Of a stretch of DNA of 64,000 nucleotides, positions 28,449 to 37,049 are shown in pieces (position 1 is the stretch's first letter; each line of letters starts with the position of its first letter). Both the position numbers and the translations under genes were made by a program. Source of the DNA: Hansschlegelia plantiphila (GTDB lineage Bacteria > Pseudomonadota > Alphaproteobacteria > Rhizobiales > Methylopilaceae); assembly GCF_027922265.1 (NCBI RefSeq), contig NZ_BSFI01000008.1, forward strand, positions 512,001-576,000, given 5' to 3'. The notes below the pieces were generated by a model. The model was given only the letters and a program-made list of their open reading frames with translations, was not told the DNA's origin and did no database searches.

Positions 28449-30460
28449 GCCTCCAGTCCCCGCCTCGCCTTCATCCGCGCCGCGCCCGCCGAGATCAGGC
28501 GGTCGGCGATCATGCCGATGAACGCGACGCAGAAACCGGCGACAAGCCCTGCGCCGACGTCGGCCTTGGCGAGCGCGGCGAAGGTCACCTGGCCGAGATC
28601 GCGGGTGCCGACCAGCGCCGTGATCACGAGCATCGAGAGCGCCAGCATAATGGTCTGGTTGATCCCGAGCATGATCTCGGGGATCGCGAGCGGCAGCCGG
28701 ATGCGGGTGAGGATCTGCCGCCGGGTGCAGCCGTTCATCGCGCCGGCCTCGATCAGATGCGGGGAGATGCGCGCGACGCCGTGGGCGGTGTAGCGGATCG
28801 CCGGGGCTACGGCGTAGAGCACGATCGCGATCAGCGCGGTGAAGTCGCCAACCCGGAACAGCATGACGATCGGGATGAGATAAACGAAGGTCGGCAGCGT
28901 CTGCAGCGTGTCGATGACGGCCTCGACCACGCGCCAGAGCTTCGGGCGCTGGGCGGCCGCGACGCCGACCGGCACGCCGATCAGCGCCGAGATGATCACC
29001 GAGACGCCGCAGAGATAGACCGTGATCATCGAGGCCTGCCACAGCCCGACCACGGCCATGAACAGCGCCATCAGCCCGACGGTGAGCGCGAGCCGCCAGC
29101 CGCCGAGCCGCCAGCCGGCGATCGCGACGATCGCGACCACCCACGGCCACGGCAGCGCCAGCATGAAGCGCTTCACGGGAATGAGCACGTTGAGCAGGAT
29201 CGCGGTCTTGATGGCTTCGAGCGTGGAGAAGAAAGTGATGTTGATCCAGCTCACGAGCTGGTTCCAGAACGGCCCGGTCGAAAGCCGCCACGCGTCCGGA
29301 TAGGGCGCGATCTCGGGCTGGAAGGCGGTCGCGAGCCACAGAACGACCGCGAGCGCGAGCGCGACGATGATCGCGCGGCGTCGGAACAGGCGGGCGGCCT
29401 CGTCGCGCATCGGGGGCCGGGCCGAGCGCACCGCGAGCGCCTGGGCGAAGCGGTCGAGCAGCACGGCGAGCACGGTGATCGCGACGCCGGCTTCGAGCCC
29501 CGCGCCGATGTTGAGCGAGCGCAGCGCCGAGAGCACGTCCCAGCCGAGGCCGCCGGCGCCGATCATCGAAGCGATGATGACGACATTGAGCGAGAGCATG
29601 ATGACCTGGTTGACGCCGACCATCAGCGCCGGCAGCGCGGTCGGCACCAGCATCTTCCAGGTGAGCTGCCGGCGCGTGCAGCCGGTCATCCGGCCAAGCG
29701 CGAGCACCTCCTCCGGCACCGCTCGGATCGCGATGACGGAGACCCGCACCATCGGCGGCATGGCGTAGATCACGGTCGCGACCATCGCCGACACCGGGCC
29801 GAAGCCGAACAGGATCAGCATCGGCAGCAGATAGGCGAAGACCGGCATGGTCTGCGCGACGTCGAGAACCGGCGACACCATGCGGTCGAGCGCCCGCCAG
29901 CGCACGCAGGCGAGGCCGAGCAGCAGGCCGCCGATCGACCCCAGGATGCTCGAGACGAGAACGGAGGCGAGCGTGACCATCGCGCTCGACCACTGGCCGA
30001 ACACGACGAGATAGACGAGCCCGAGCGCCATCGGGATCGCGAGCTGACGGCCGCCGACCGCAAAGGCCGCGACGACGCTGACCATGATCATCGAGAACCA
30101 CGGAATCGCCGGCACGATCGTCACCGCGTCGGAGCCGAGCCCCTGCACGAAGCCGGTGGCGAGCAGCGACTTCGCGAAGGACAGCGGCAGGTCGAGCGTC
30201 CAGGCGAAGGCGCGGGTGGCGTCGTGCACCGTGAAGAGGCCGAAGCTCGCCCTCTCCATCAGCCATTTCATGAAGGCGGAGATCCACGGCGACAGCGGGA
30301 TCTGCCAGGCGGACGGATATTTCCACGCCCAGGCCGGCAGCGCGCTCGCGGGCAGCATGACGAGGATCGCGGTCGCGACCAGCACGGCCGGCCAGAGCAG
30401 ACGGCGGAACGGGAGGCGCGGCAGTTCGAGGCTGCGCGACGGAGACTCGGCGAAGCTCAT
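28445..30460 (-). CDS. Glycine betaine/choline ABC transporter, fused double permease
   Basis: A 671-residue inner-membrane protein made of two ProW-like permease halves in tandem. Each half carries an EAA-type coupling loop with the same core: MTGCTRRQ in the first half and MNGCTRRQ in the second, each followed by a conserved helix ending ...NQ(V/T)IML. One polypeptide thus supplies both membrane subunits that are normally a ProW dimer. It overlaps the ATPase gene by ATGA and the kinase gene by GTGA. Substrates are likely quaternary or methylated amines. Confidence 0.93.
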   Translation of the reverse strand: MSFAESPSRSLELPRLPFRRLLWPAVLVATAILVMLPASALPAWAWKYPSAWQIPLSPWISAFMKWLMERASFGLFTVHDATRAFAWTLDLPLSFAKSLLATGFVQGLGSDAVTIVPAIPWFSMIMVSVVAAFAVGGRQLAIPMALGLVYLVVFGQWSSAMVTLASVLVSSILGSIGGLLLGLACVRWRALDRMVSPVLDVAQTMPVFAYLLPMLILFGFGPVSAMVATVIYAMPPMVRVSVIAIRAVPEEVLALGRMTGCTRRQLTWKMLVPTALPALMVGVNQVIMLSLNVVIIASMIGAGGLGWDVLSALRSLNIGAGLEAGVAITVLAVLLDRFAQALAVRSARPPMRDEAARLFRRRAIIVALALAVVLWLATAFQPEIAPYPDAWRLSTGPFWNQLVSWINITFFSTLEAIKTAILLNVLIPVKRFMLALPWPWVVAIVAIAGWRLGGWRLALTVGLMALFMAVVGLWQASMITVYLCGVSVIISALIGVPVGVAAAQRPKLWRVVEAVIDTLQTLPTFVYLIPIVMLFRVGDFTALIAIVLYAVAPAIRYTAHGVARISPHLIEAGAMNGCTRRQILTRIRLPLAIPEIMLGINQTIMLALSMLVITALVGTRDLGQVTFAALAKADVGAGLVAGFCVAFIGMIADRLISAGAARMKARRGLEA

Positions 30461-31491
30461 GCCGCGACGCTTTTGCGCTCGCGGCCGACCAGCACGTCGA
30501 TCATCGCGAGCCGGTCGACGACGCCGATGACCTTGCCGTCCTCGACGACGGCGTAGGGCTTGGGCGACGCCTCGACGTCGTGGGCGAAGGCGGCGATCCG
30601 CGCCCCCGCCTGGATCTCGCCGGCGAAGTCCGCGCCGTCGACAGGCGTCGCCATGATCGAGCGCGCGGTCAGGATCTTGGCGCGCGGCGCCTCGCGGGTG
30701 AAGGCGCGGACATAGTCGGTCGCGGGGTTCAGCACGAGCTCCTCGGCGGTGCCGATCTGCTCGATCCGGCCGTCCTTCATGATGGCGATGCGGTCGGCGA
30801 CGCGCACCGCCTCGTCGAAATCGTGGGTGATGAAGATGATGGTCTTCTTCAGCATGCCCTGAAGCCGCAGCACCTCGTCCTGCATCTCGCGGCGGATCAG
30901 CGGGTCGAGCGCCGAGAACGGCTCGTCGAGGAACCAGAGATCGGGTCCGACCGCGAGCGAGCGGGCGATGCCGACGCGCTGCTGCTGTCCGCCGGAAAGC
31001 TCGCGCGGGAAACGTCCCTCTCGCCCCTGAAGGCCGACGAGCTTGATCATCTCGTGCGCGCGCTCCTCGCGTTTCGCGCGGGGCATGCCCTGCACGTCGA
31101 GCGGGAAGGCGACGTTGCCGAGCACGGTGAGATGCGGCAGCAGCGCGAAGTGCTGGAACACCATGCCCATCTGGTGGCGGCGGATCCGGATGAGATCGCC
31201 TTCCGGCATCTTCATCAGGTCGTGGTCCTCGAACAGGACCTCGCCGGCGGAGGGCGGCGTCAGCGCCGAGAGGCAGCGCACCAGCGTCGACTTGCCGGAG
31301 CCCGAGAGCCCCATGATGACGAATGTCTCGCCGCGGGCGATATCAAGGTCGACGTCGCGCACCGCGGCCGTGACCCCGGCCGCCGCGAGCTCCTCGGGCG
31401 AGCCGGAGAAGCGGCCGTCCTTCACGAAGCGCCCGGCGTTCGCCCCGAACAGCTTTGCGACGCCCCTGCAGGCGAGGATGGGATGGCTCAT
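30457..31491 (-). CDS. Glycine betaine/choline ABC transporter ATP-binding protein
   Basis: A 344-residue ProV/OpuAA-type ATPase. Walker A is GLSGSGKST (61-69), the ABC signature ELSGGQQQR, and Walker B LWFLDEPFSALD. The C-terminus holds a shortened CBS-like region ending YAVVEDGKVIGVVDRLA, fewer residues than the full tandem CBS of osmosensing ProV. It energises uptake through the fused permease. It begins about 185 bp after the substrate-binding gene, with a hairpin-rich repeat between. Confidence 0.94.
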   Translation of the reverse strand: MSHPILACRGVAKLFGANAGRFVKDGRFSGSPEELAAAGVTAAVRDVDLDIARGETFVIMGLSGSGKSTLVRCLSALTPPSAGEVLFEDHDLMKMPEGDLIRIRRHQMGMVFQHFALLPHLTVLGNVAFPLDVQGMPRAKREERAHEMIKLVGLQGREGRFPRELSGGQQQRVGIARSLAVGPDLWFLDEPFSALDPLIRREMQDEVLRLQGMLKKTIIFITHDFDEAVRVADRIAIMKDGRIEQIGTAEELVLNPATDYVRAFTREAPRAKILTARSIMATPVDGADFAGEIQAGARIAAFAHDVEASPKPYAVVEDGKVIGVVDRLAMIDVLVGRERKSVAA

Positions 31492-31523
31492 CGGGTTGCC
31501 TTCACAAATTGTCGTATGAAGGC

Positions 31524-31643
31524 CCCCTCACCCGACCCTTCGGTCCAGCCTCTGCCCCAACGGGGGAGAGCGAAGGCCAGCGCCTCGTCCTGGACCGTCC
31601 CGGCGGAGACGCCGGAGGGCGGTCAGCCCTCCGGGTGAGGGAG
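31524..31643. repeat. CCTCTCCCC-family hairpin between binding-protein and ATPase genes
   Basis: CCCTCACCC at about 31525-31533 can pair with GGGTGAGGG at 31633-31641, enclosing smaller stems such as CTGCCCC/GGGGGAG. The unit resembles the repeat ahead of dnaX. In an ABC operon such a structure may stabilise the upstream binding-protein message and lower expression of downstream genes; that effect is inference. Confidence 0.6.
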
Positions 31644-31677
31644 CTCTAGGCTCGTGTGCGACGCTGAGACCAGCCCC

Positions 31678-32631
31678 TCACATCCCCATCCAGGGCTTCC
31701 ACTTCGCCTCGTTCTTGGCGATCCAGTCGGCGGCGACGTCCTCGACCTTCTCGCCGTCGATGTCGACGCGGGCGGCGAGCGCGCCGATCGTGGCGTTGTC
31801 CATCTGGTAGGCCTTCAGCGCGGCGTAGGCTTTCGGCCACTTGTCCTTCATGCCCGCCCAGGCCGCCTTGTAGATCGGCCCTGTCGGCTTGGCGCAGTCG
31901 TACTTCATCTCTTTATTGATGCCCCACGCCGGGTCTTCGTAGCATTCCTTCGTATACTTCGGGAACTCGACGAATTCGCCCTTGTACTTGATGGGCGCCC
32001 AGTGCGGCACGTAGATCCAGAGCAGGATCGGCGCCTTGCGCTCGTAGGCGCTCTTCAGCTCGGCGAACATCGCGGCGTCGGTGCCGGCGCGCACCACCTC
32101 GAACGGCAGATCGAGCGCCTGAACGCGCTCCTCGTCCCAGCCGCCCCAGGTCACGGGGCCGGAGAGATAGCGGCCCTTGGGCGCGGTTTCGGGCGTCGAG
32201 AACGCCTCGGCGCAGTCCTTCAGCGCCTTCCAGTCGGGCAGGCCGGGGCACTTCTCCTTCATGTATTCCGGATACCACCAGTCTTCCCGGGCCTGCAGCC
32301 CGCTCTCGCCCAGGTTCTCGACCTTGCCGGTCGCGACCGCCGCATCGAGCGCCTCGCCCGCGGTCGTCGCCCAGACCTCGATCACGACGTGAAGATCGCC
32401 GGAGGCGACGCCGGTGAACTGCGCCAGCATGTCGGCGGGGGCGTATTCGACGTTGTAGCCGCCCTTCTGCAGGATGCCGCCGATGATGTGGGCGCTGATG
32501 AGCTCGCCCGTCCAGTCGTTCAGCGTGATCTTGATGGGGTCCTTCGATTCGGGGTCCGCCAAGGCGACGCCCCCGCTCAGCCCAAGCGCGATCGCCCCAA
32601 TCGCAAGCGCCTCAGTCAATTTACGAAGCAT
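31678..32631 (-). CDS. Glycine betaine/choline-type ABC substrate-binding protein
   Basis: A 317-residue periplasmic OpuAC-family protein. A Sec signal peptide (MLRKLTEALAIGAIALGLSG, cleavage probably after ALA at about 25) leads to a mature domain starting KITLNDWTGELISAH. Aromatic residues that could form the cation-binding cage are seen in WWYPEYM and YVPHWAP. It delivers a quaternary ammonium or methylated amine to the fused permease. It is the first gene of the operon and is divergent from a DeoR-family regulator. Confidence 0.94.
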   Translation of the reverse strand: MLRKLTEALAIGAIALGLSGGVALADPESKDPIKITLNDWTGELISAHIIGGILQKGGYNVEYAPADMLAQFTGVASGDLHVVIEVWATTAGEALDAAVATGKVENLGESGLQAREDWWYPEYMKEKCPGLPDWKALKDCAEAFSTPETAPKGRYLSGPVTWGGWDEERVQALDLPFEVVRAGTDAAMFAELKSAYERKAPILLWIYVPHWAPIKYKGEFVEFPKYTKECYEDPAWGINKEMKYDCAKPTGPIYKAAWAGMKDKWPKAYAALKAYQMDNATIGALAARVDIDGEKVEDVAADWIAKNEAKWKPWMGM

Positions 32632-32694
32632 GGTTCGTCTCCCGGCTCTCTGCCCGGACTATTCATGCAGTTTGGGCGCCAGTCCGGGACAAGT

Positions 32695-32742
32695 CCACAT
32701 GAGATGTGGGATTGGCGTTGTGAGCGGAGTCGAATTCCCACA
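32695..32742. promoter_or_regulatory. Candidate operator for the amine-uptake operon and DeoR gene
   Basis: In the 145-bp divergent region a perfect 6-3-6 palindrome CCACAT-GAG-ATGTGG (32695-32709) overlaps TGTGGGA (32705-32711), which has an inverted partner TCCCACA at 32736-32742. The palindrome lies just upstream of a TTGTCC that could be the -35 of the transport operon. This is a plausible site for the DeoR protein encoded next door. Confidence 0.5.
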
Positions 32743-32776
32743 CAATGCCCACGGAAGCAGCGGGACAAGCCTCTTC

Positions 32777-33562
32777 ATGGACCAGAATCAGCGGCAACGC
32801 GCGATCTTCGATCTCGTGCGCGACGAGGACGTCACGCGGGTCACGGCCCTCGCCGACCGGCTCGGCGTTTCGGATGAAACAATCCGGCGCAACCTGAAGG
32901 CGCTCGTCGAGGATGGGTTGCTGATCCGCCGCCACGGCGAGGTGGGTCTCGCCGAGCCCGCCGTCGACGCGCCGTTCCGCCGGCGCATGCGCGTCAACGC
33001 CGGCGCGAAGAAGGCGCTGGCGGCGCTCGTCGCCGACCGCGTGAAGGACGGCCAGGTGCTGATGATCGACACCGGCTCGACCACAGCCTACGTCGCTCAG
33101 GCGCTTGCGGCCCGGCGCGGGCTCACCGTCGTGACCAACTCGGTCGAGATCGCCCGCCACCTCGTCGGCCGCAACGACAACCGCGTCTATATGGCGGGCG
33201 GCGAACTGCGCGCCGACCTCGCGGCGGCTGTGGGCGCTGAGGCCGCGGCCTTCATCCGCCAGTTCAAGGCGGATCTCGCGATCCTCTCGATCTCCGGCGT
33301 CGACCCGCAAGGACAGTTCACCGATTTCGACCTCGACGAGGCCCGCATCGCGCGCGCGATGATCGACGGCTCCACGGCGCGCCTGATCGTCGCCGACCAC
33401 GCCAAGTTCGGACGCCGCGCGCCGGTGACGATCTGCGAGCCGAGCGAGATCGCGACGCTGGCGACCGACGAGCCGCCGCCGCCGGACGTCGCGCGATGGC
33501 TGGCCGATTGCGGGATCGAGGTGATCGTTGCGGATGAGCGTCGCCAAGCCGCCGCGGAGTGA
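32777..33562 (+). CDS. DeoR/GlpR-family transcriptional regulator
   Basis: A 261-residue regulator. The N-terminal helix-turn-helix is RVTALADRLGVSDETIRRNL (about residues 19-38), and the C-terminal DeoRC sensor fold begins near MIDTGSTTAYVAQAL. DeoR-family sensors usually bind phosphorylated metabolites. The gene is divergent from an operon that contains a choline-kinase-like enzyme, so the kinase product could be the effector; this is inference. ATG 32777 (MDQNQRQ) is used because the frame upstream runs antisense through the binding-protein gene. Confidence 0.9.
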   Translation: MDQNQRQRAIFDLVRDEDVTRVTALADRLGVSDETIRRNLKALVEDGLLIRRHGEVGLAEPAVDAPFRRRMRVNAGAKKALAALVADRVKDGQVLMIDTGSTTAYVAQALAARRGLTVVTNSVEIARHLVGRNDNRVYMAGGELRADLAAAVGAEAAAFIRQFKADLAILSISGVDPQGQFTDFDLDEARIARAMIDGSTARLIVADHAKFGRRAPVTICEPSEIATLATDEPPPPDVARWLADCGIEVIVADERRQAAAE

Positions 33563-33592
33563 CGCGGCGGCGCCGCGCGCGACGGCCCGGCG

Positions 33593-34471
33593 CTAGACCA
33601 GCACCGGCGTCATATCGACGGTGTGCTTGGTTTTCTGCGGGCCGGCGGTGATCATCACGCCGTCGATCGGCGCGACGTCGCCGTAGTCGCGGCCGACGGC
33701 GACGACCACATGGTCGTCGAGCGCCAGCATCGCGTTGGTGGGGTCGAAGCCCATCCAGCCCATGTCGGGCCCGAGCCAGACGTCGACCCATGCGTGCATC
33801 GCGTCAGCGCCCGCGAGCCGCGGCTTGCCCGGGGGCGGAATGGTGCGCAGGAAACCGCTGACATAGGCCGCGGGCAGCCCGATCCCGCGCAACGCCGCGA
33901 TCATGATGTGCGCGAAATCCTGGCAGACGCCCTCGCGCCGCGCGAAGGCGTCCTCGAGCGGGGTGTCGACCGTCGTCTTGCCCGGCGCGTAGTCGAAGTC
34001 GGCCTTGATGCGGCGGCTGAGCGCGAGCATCGCCTCGCCCGCGGGCATGTCGTCGAGCGCAGTCTCGGCGGCGTAGGACGAGAGCGGCTCGGATATGCGC
34101 ACGACGCGGCTGTCGCCGAGGAAATGCATCGGCCCGCCGCCGCCGGATTCGCGATCGGCCTTGGCCGCCGCCCTCACCTCGGCGACCGTCGGGGTCAGGC
34201 CCAGGTCCGGCCGCGGCCGGGTCACCTCGACGCGGGCGCGCATAGTGACCTTGAGCGCGTCGTGGCTCGGCAGGATGAGGACGTGGTCGATCGCGTTGCC
34301 GAAGAAGTCGTGTTCGCGGCCGGTCTCCGTCGGGTCGGGATTGATCGTCACCCGGGCGGACATCAACCGCTGCCCGCGCTCGGCGCGCGGCCGCACGCGC
34401 AGGATGTGCCGGGCGTCCTTCACGTCCTGAGGATAGTGGTAGCTGATGTTGAGCGCGAGGTCGTAGATCAT
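33593..34471 (-). CDS. Transglutaminase-like protein (small, cluster type)
   Basis: A 292-residue protein with the bacterial transglutaminase N-terminal beta domain (MIYDLALNISYHYPQDV) and a cysteine-protease-like core: Cys183 in REGVCQDFAH, His226 in DAMHAWVDV and Asp243 in GFDPTNAM. No signal peptide is seen, so it is probably cytoplasmic. Such proteins may cleave or form isopeptide/amide bonds. The start overlaps the ATP-grasp/alpha-E gene stop by ATGA, making it the third gene of the operon read from 40373. Confidence 0.92.
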   Translation of the reverse strand: MIYDLALNISYHYPQDVKDARHILRVRPRAERGQRLMSARVTINPDPTETGREHDFFGNAIDHVLILPSHDALKVTMRARVEVTRPRPDLGLTPTVAEVRAAAKADRESGGGGPMHFLGDSRVVRISEPLSSYAAETALDDMPAGEAMLALSRRIKADFDYAPGKTTVDTPLEDAFARREGVCQDFAHIMIAALRGIGLPAAYVSGFLRTIPPPGKPRLAGADAMHAWVDVWLGPDMGWMGFDPTNAMLALDDHVVVAVGRDYGDVAPIDGVMITAGPQKTKHTVDMTPVLV

Positions 34472-36924
34472 TCGACGTTGAGTCTGTCGGCCCCGGGCGT
34501 CGGCCCCGAGGTGAAGTAGCGCTGGCTGAGCAGGTCGGACACCGCGCCGAGGTCGGCGGCGATCCGGTTGAGGAAAGTCTCGTTCGCCTCTCTGGCGTCG
34601 CCGGTGGCGAGCCGCACGGCGAGCCGGGCCGCGCGGCGCGAGACGTCGGCGAGCGTCTCGCCGCGGCGCATGCCGGGGAGTTCGTCGAGCAGCTCGCGGA
34701 AGCTGTTCACCTGGAAGGCGATGGAGCGCGGGTTGAGCGGGTCGAGGGCGATCAGGTCGATCACCGTCTCGCGCGACAGGTCGACCGAGTAGCGCCGGCG
34801 ATAGGTGACGCGGCTGTCGCAGAACTCGAGCAGCGCCTCCAGCCCGCCCTCGGGCGTCTCCTTGCCGCTGAGCGCGGCGGCGACGCCCGCCGTCACCTGC
34901 CCGCGCTCGATCAGCCGGCCGGCCTGCAGGAAGCGCCATCCGGTGAACTGGTACATGTTCTCGTGCACCAGGCCGGTGAAGCCGGACAGCCGCGTCAGCA
35001 CCTCGCTCGCCAGCGCCACGAGGTCGCCGGGTTCGGGTTCGGCGAGGTGTCGCTCGATCAGGTCGACGACCTCGCCGAGCGACCGCCAGCCGTCCGGCGA
35101 GAAGCGGTCGCGAATGCGCGAGGCGGTGTTGAAGGCGGTGCGCGCGCGGCCGAGCAGGCCGGCCGCCAGACCGCCCTTCTTGGCGTCGACGCCGAGATCG
35201 TCGAGCAGGTCGACGACGTGGCCCTCGAGCGCGCCCTTGCGCTCGCCCTCGGCGAGGCGCGCGGCGTGGAGGCGCACCAGACGGGTCGCCGCCTCGGCGC
35301 GCTCGACGTAGCGGCCGAGCCAATAGAGGTTGTCGGCGGCGCGCGCGGGCGGCGCGCTCGGCAGCCGGCGCGAGAACGACGCGTCGCCGCTCCTCGTCAG
35401 CAGCGAGACCTGCCGCTCCTGGCGGTCGGACGTCACCCAGACGTCGACCGAGTGACCGCCGGACTGCATCGCGACCGCGAGCGGATCGGTCGAGCTCGAC
35501 ACCCGGGCGAATCCGCCCGGCATCACGCTCCAGCCGTCGGCGTGGCGCGCGAGATAGACCCGCATCGTCACCGGGCGGGGCTCGAACTTGCCGTCGACGT
35601 ACACCGGCGCGGTGGAGAGCCCGACGATCTCCTGCCCCACCACGTCCCAGGCGTCGCGGTCGAGGTCGTCGAGCAGGCCGCCGGGCTCGGCGCGGCGGAT
35701 GCCGAGGTCGAGCGGCCGGCGGCGCTCCTCGCCGGCGACGGTCTGCGGGAAGGCGCGGGCGAGCGACAGGCGATGGCGGTTCGCCGAGACGTAGGCGCGC
35801 TCGGCCTCCTGCCCGCACCACCAGGTCGCGACCGTCGGCAGAGTGAGGTCCTCGCCGAGCAGCGCCTTGGCGAGCGCCGGCTGGAAGGCGAGCAGAGCGC
35901 GCGTCTCCAGGATGCCGGATCCGAGCGCGTTGACCATATCGACGCCGCCCTCGCGGATGGCGCGCACGAGGCCCGGCGTGCCGATGCGCGAGCGGGGATG
36001 CAGCTCCAGCGGATCGGCGAAGTCGGCGTCGAGCCGCCGCCACAGCACGCGGATCGGCTTCGCGCCGTCGACGGTGCGCACCACCACCGACGAGCCGTGG
36101 ACCGCGAGGTCGCCGCCTTCGAGCAACAGAAGGCCGAGATAGCGGGCAAGATAGGCGTGCTCGAAATAGGTCTCGTTGGCCGGCCCCGGCGTCAGCAGAC
36201 CGACGCGCAGGCCCTTGCCGTCGTCGAGCGACAGCAGCGTCTCGCGGAACTGCTTGAAGAAGCCGGCGAGCCTCTGGACCTTGAGGTCGCGGATCAGCTC
36301 CGGGAACGCCCGCGAGGTGGCGACGCGGTTTTCGAGCGCGAAACCTGCGCCGGAAGGCGCCTGCGTCCGGTCGCCGAGCACCCACCAGCGTCCGTCCGGC
36401 CCTCGGCCGAGATCGACCGCGATGAAGCGGATCAGCGGCCGTCCGTCCGAGGCCTGGCCTGCGAGCGGGCGGAGGAACTCCGGGTTGCGGCCGAGGATCG
36501 CCGGCGGCAACACGCCGTCGCGGATCAGCCGACGCTCGCCATAGAGGTCGGCGACGAGCTTCTCGAGGAAGCCGGCGCGCTGGATCAGGCCGGCCGCGAG
36601 CGCCGCCCATTCGCTGCGCTCTATGATCAGCGGCGGGTGCGCGAGCGGCCATGAGCGGGTCTGCTCGCCGCGCTCCGAGCCGCCATAGACGCGGTAGTAG
36701 ACCCCGGCCTCGCGCAGATACTGGGCGGCGCTGGAGAAGCGCCGGCCGCGCTCGGCGTCGCTCATGGCGGCGAGGCTCGCCACCAACTGGCTGTAGTGCG
36801 GACGCACCTTGCCGTCGGCGCCGATCATCTCGTCGAACACGCCCTTGGGCGGGGCGTAGCCGTCGAGCAGGCCGGCCCGTCTCGTCCGCGTCGCGCGGGC
36901 GACGTCGATTGTCGAAGAGGGCAC
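34468..36924 (-). CDS. Circularly permuted ATP-grasp ligase fused to an alpha-E domain
   Basis: An 818-residue fusion. Residues about 1-490 form the circularly permuted type 2 ATP-grasp domain (DGYAPPKGVFDEMIGADG near the start, LTPGPANETYFEHAYLARYL in the middle). From about 525 a helical alpha-E domain begins RAADNLYWLGRYVERAE. In many bacteria the two are separate adjacent genes; the joint suggests they act as one ligase unit. ATP-grasp enzymes make amide bonds from carboxylates, and this group has been predicted to build an unknown peptide. No reaction has been established that I know of. Confidence 0.93.
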   Translation of the reverse strand: MPSSTIDVARATRTRRAGLLDGYAPPKGVFDEMIGADGKVRPHYSQLVASLAAMSDAERGRRFSSAAQYLREAGVYYRVYGGSERGEQTRSWPLAHPPLIIERSEWAALAAGLIQRAGFLEKLVADLYGERRLIRDGVLPPAILGRNPEFLRPLAGQASDGRPLIRFIAVDLGRGPDGRWWVLGDRTQAPSGAGFALENRVATSRAFPELIRDLKVQRLAGFFKQFRETLLSLDDGKGLRVGLLTPGPANETYFEHAYLARYLGLLLLEGGDLAVHGSSVVVRTVDGAKPIRVLWRRLDADFADPLELHPRSRIGTPGLVRAIREGGVDMVNALGSGILETRALLAFQPALAKALLGEDLTLPTVATWWCGQEAERAYVSANRHRLSLARAFPQTVAGEERRRPLDLGIRRAEPGGLLDDLDRDAWDVVGQEIVGLSTAPVYVDGKFEPRPVTMRVYLARHADGWSVMPGGFARVSSSTDPLAVAMQSGGHSVDVWVTSDRQERQVSLLTRSGDASFSRRLPSAPPARAADNLYWLGRYVERAEAATRLVRLHAARLAEGERKGALEGHVVDLLDDLGVDAKKGGLAAGLLGRARTAFNTASRIRDRFSPDGWRSLGEVVDLIERHLAEPEPGDLVALASEVLTRLSGFTGLVHENMYQFTGWRFLQAGRLIERGQVTAGVAAALSGKETPEGGLEALLEFCDSRVTYRRRYSVDLSRETVIDLIALDPLNPRSIAFQVNSFRELLDELPGMRRGETLADVSRRAARLAVRLATGDAREANETFLNRIAADLGAVSDLLSQRYFTSGPTPGADRLNVE

Positions 36925-37049
36925 GGGCTTTCTGAAGGCTCCAGGCGGATGCGGCGCGGATCATGGCGCCGATGCGCGAACTTAGCGACAGGCGATAAGC
37001 CGCGCCGCCGCCTTATCCCTTCCCGCGGCGGCGAAAGGGGCGTGAGCGT

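Noticed and set aside
27570..30326. 918-codon frame apparently fusing a long N-terminus to the kinase
   Set aside because: The N-terminal part is the permease gene read in the wrong frame; the kinase starts at GTG 28448 by a GTGA overlap.
28757..30556. 599-codon open frame on the plus strand
   Set aside because: Antisense to the fused permease; low-complexity His/Asp/Arg composition and no family match.
33593..36964. 1123-codon frame apparently fusing a long N-terminus to the small transglutaminase
   Set aside because: The added part is the ATP-grasp gene read out of frame; the real start is the ATGA overlap at 34471.
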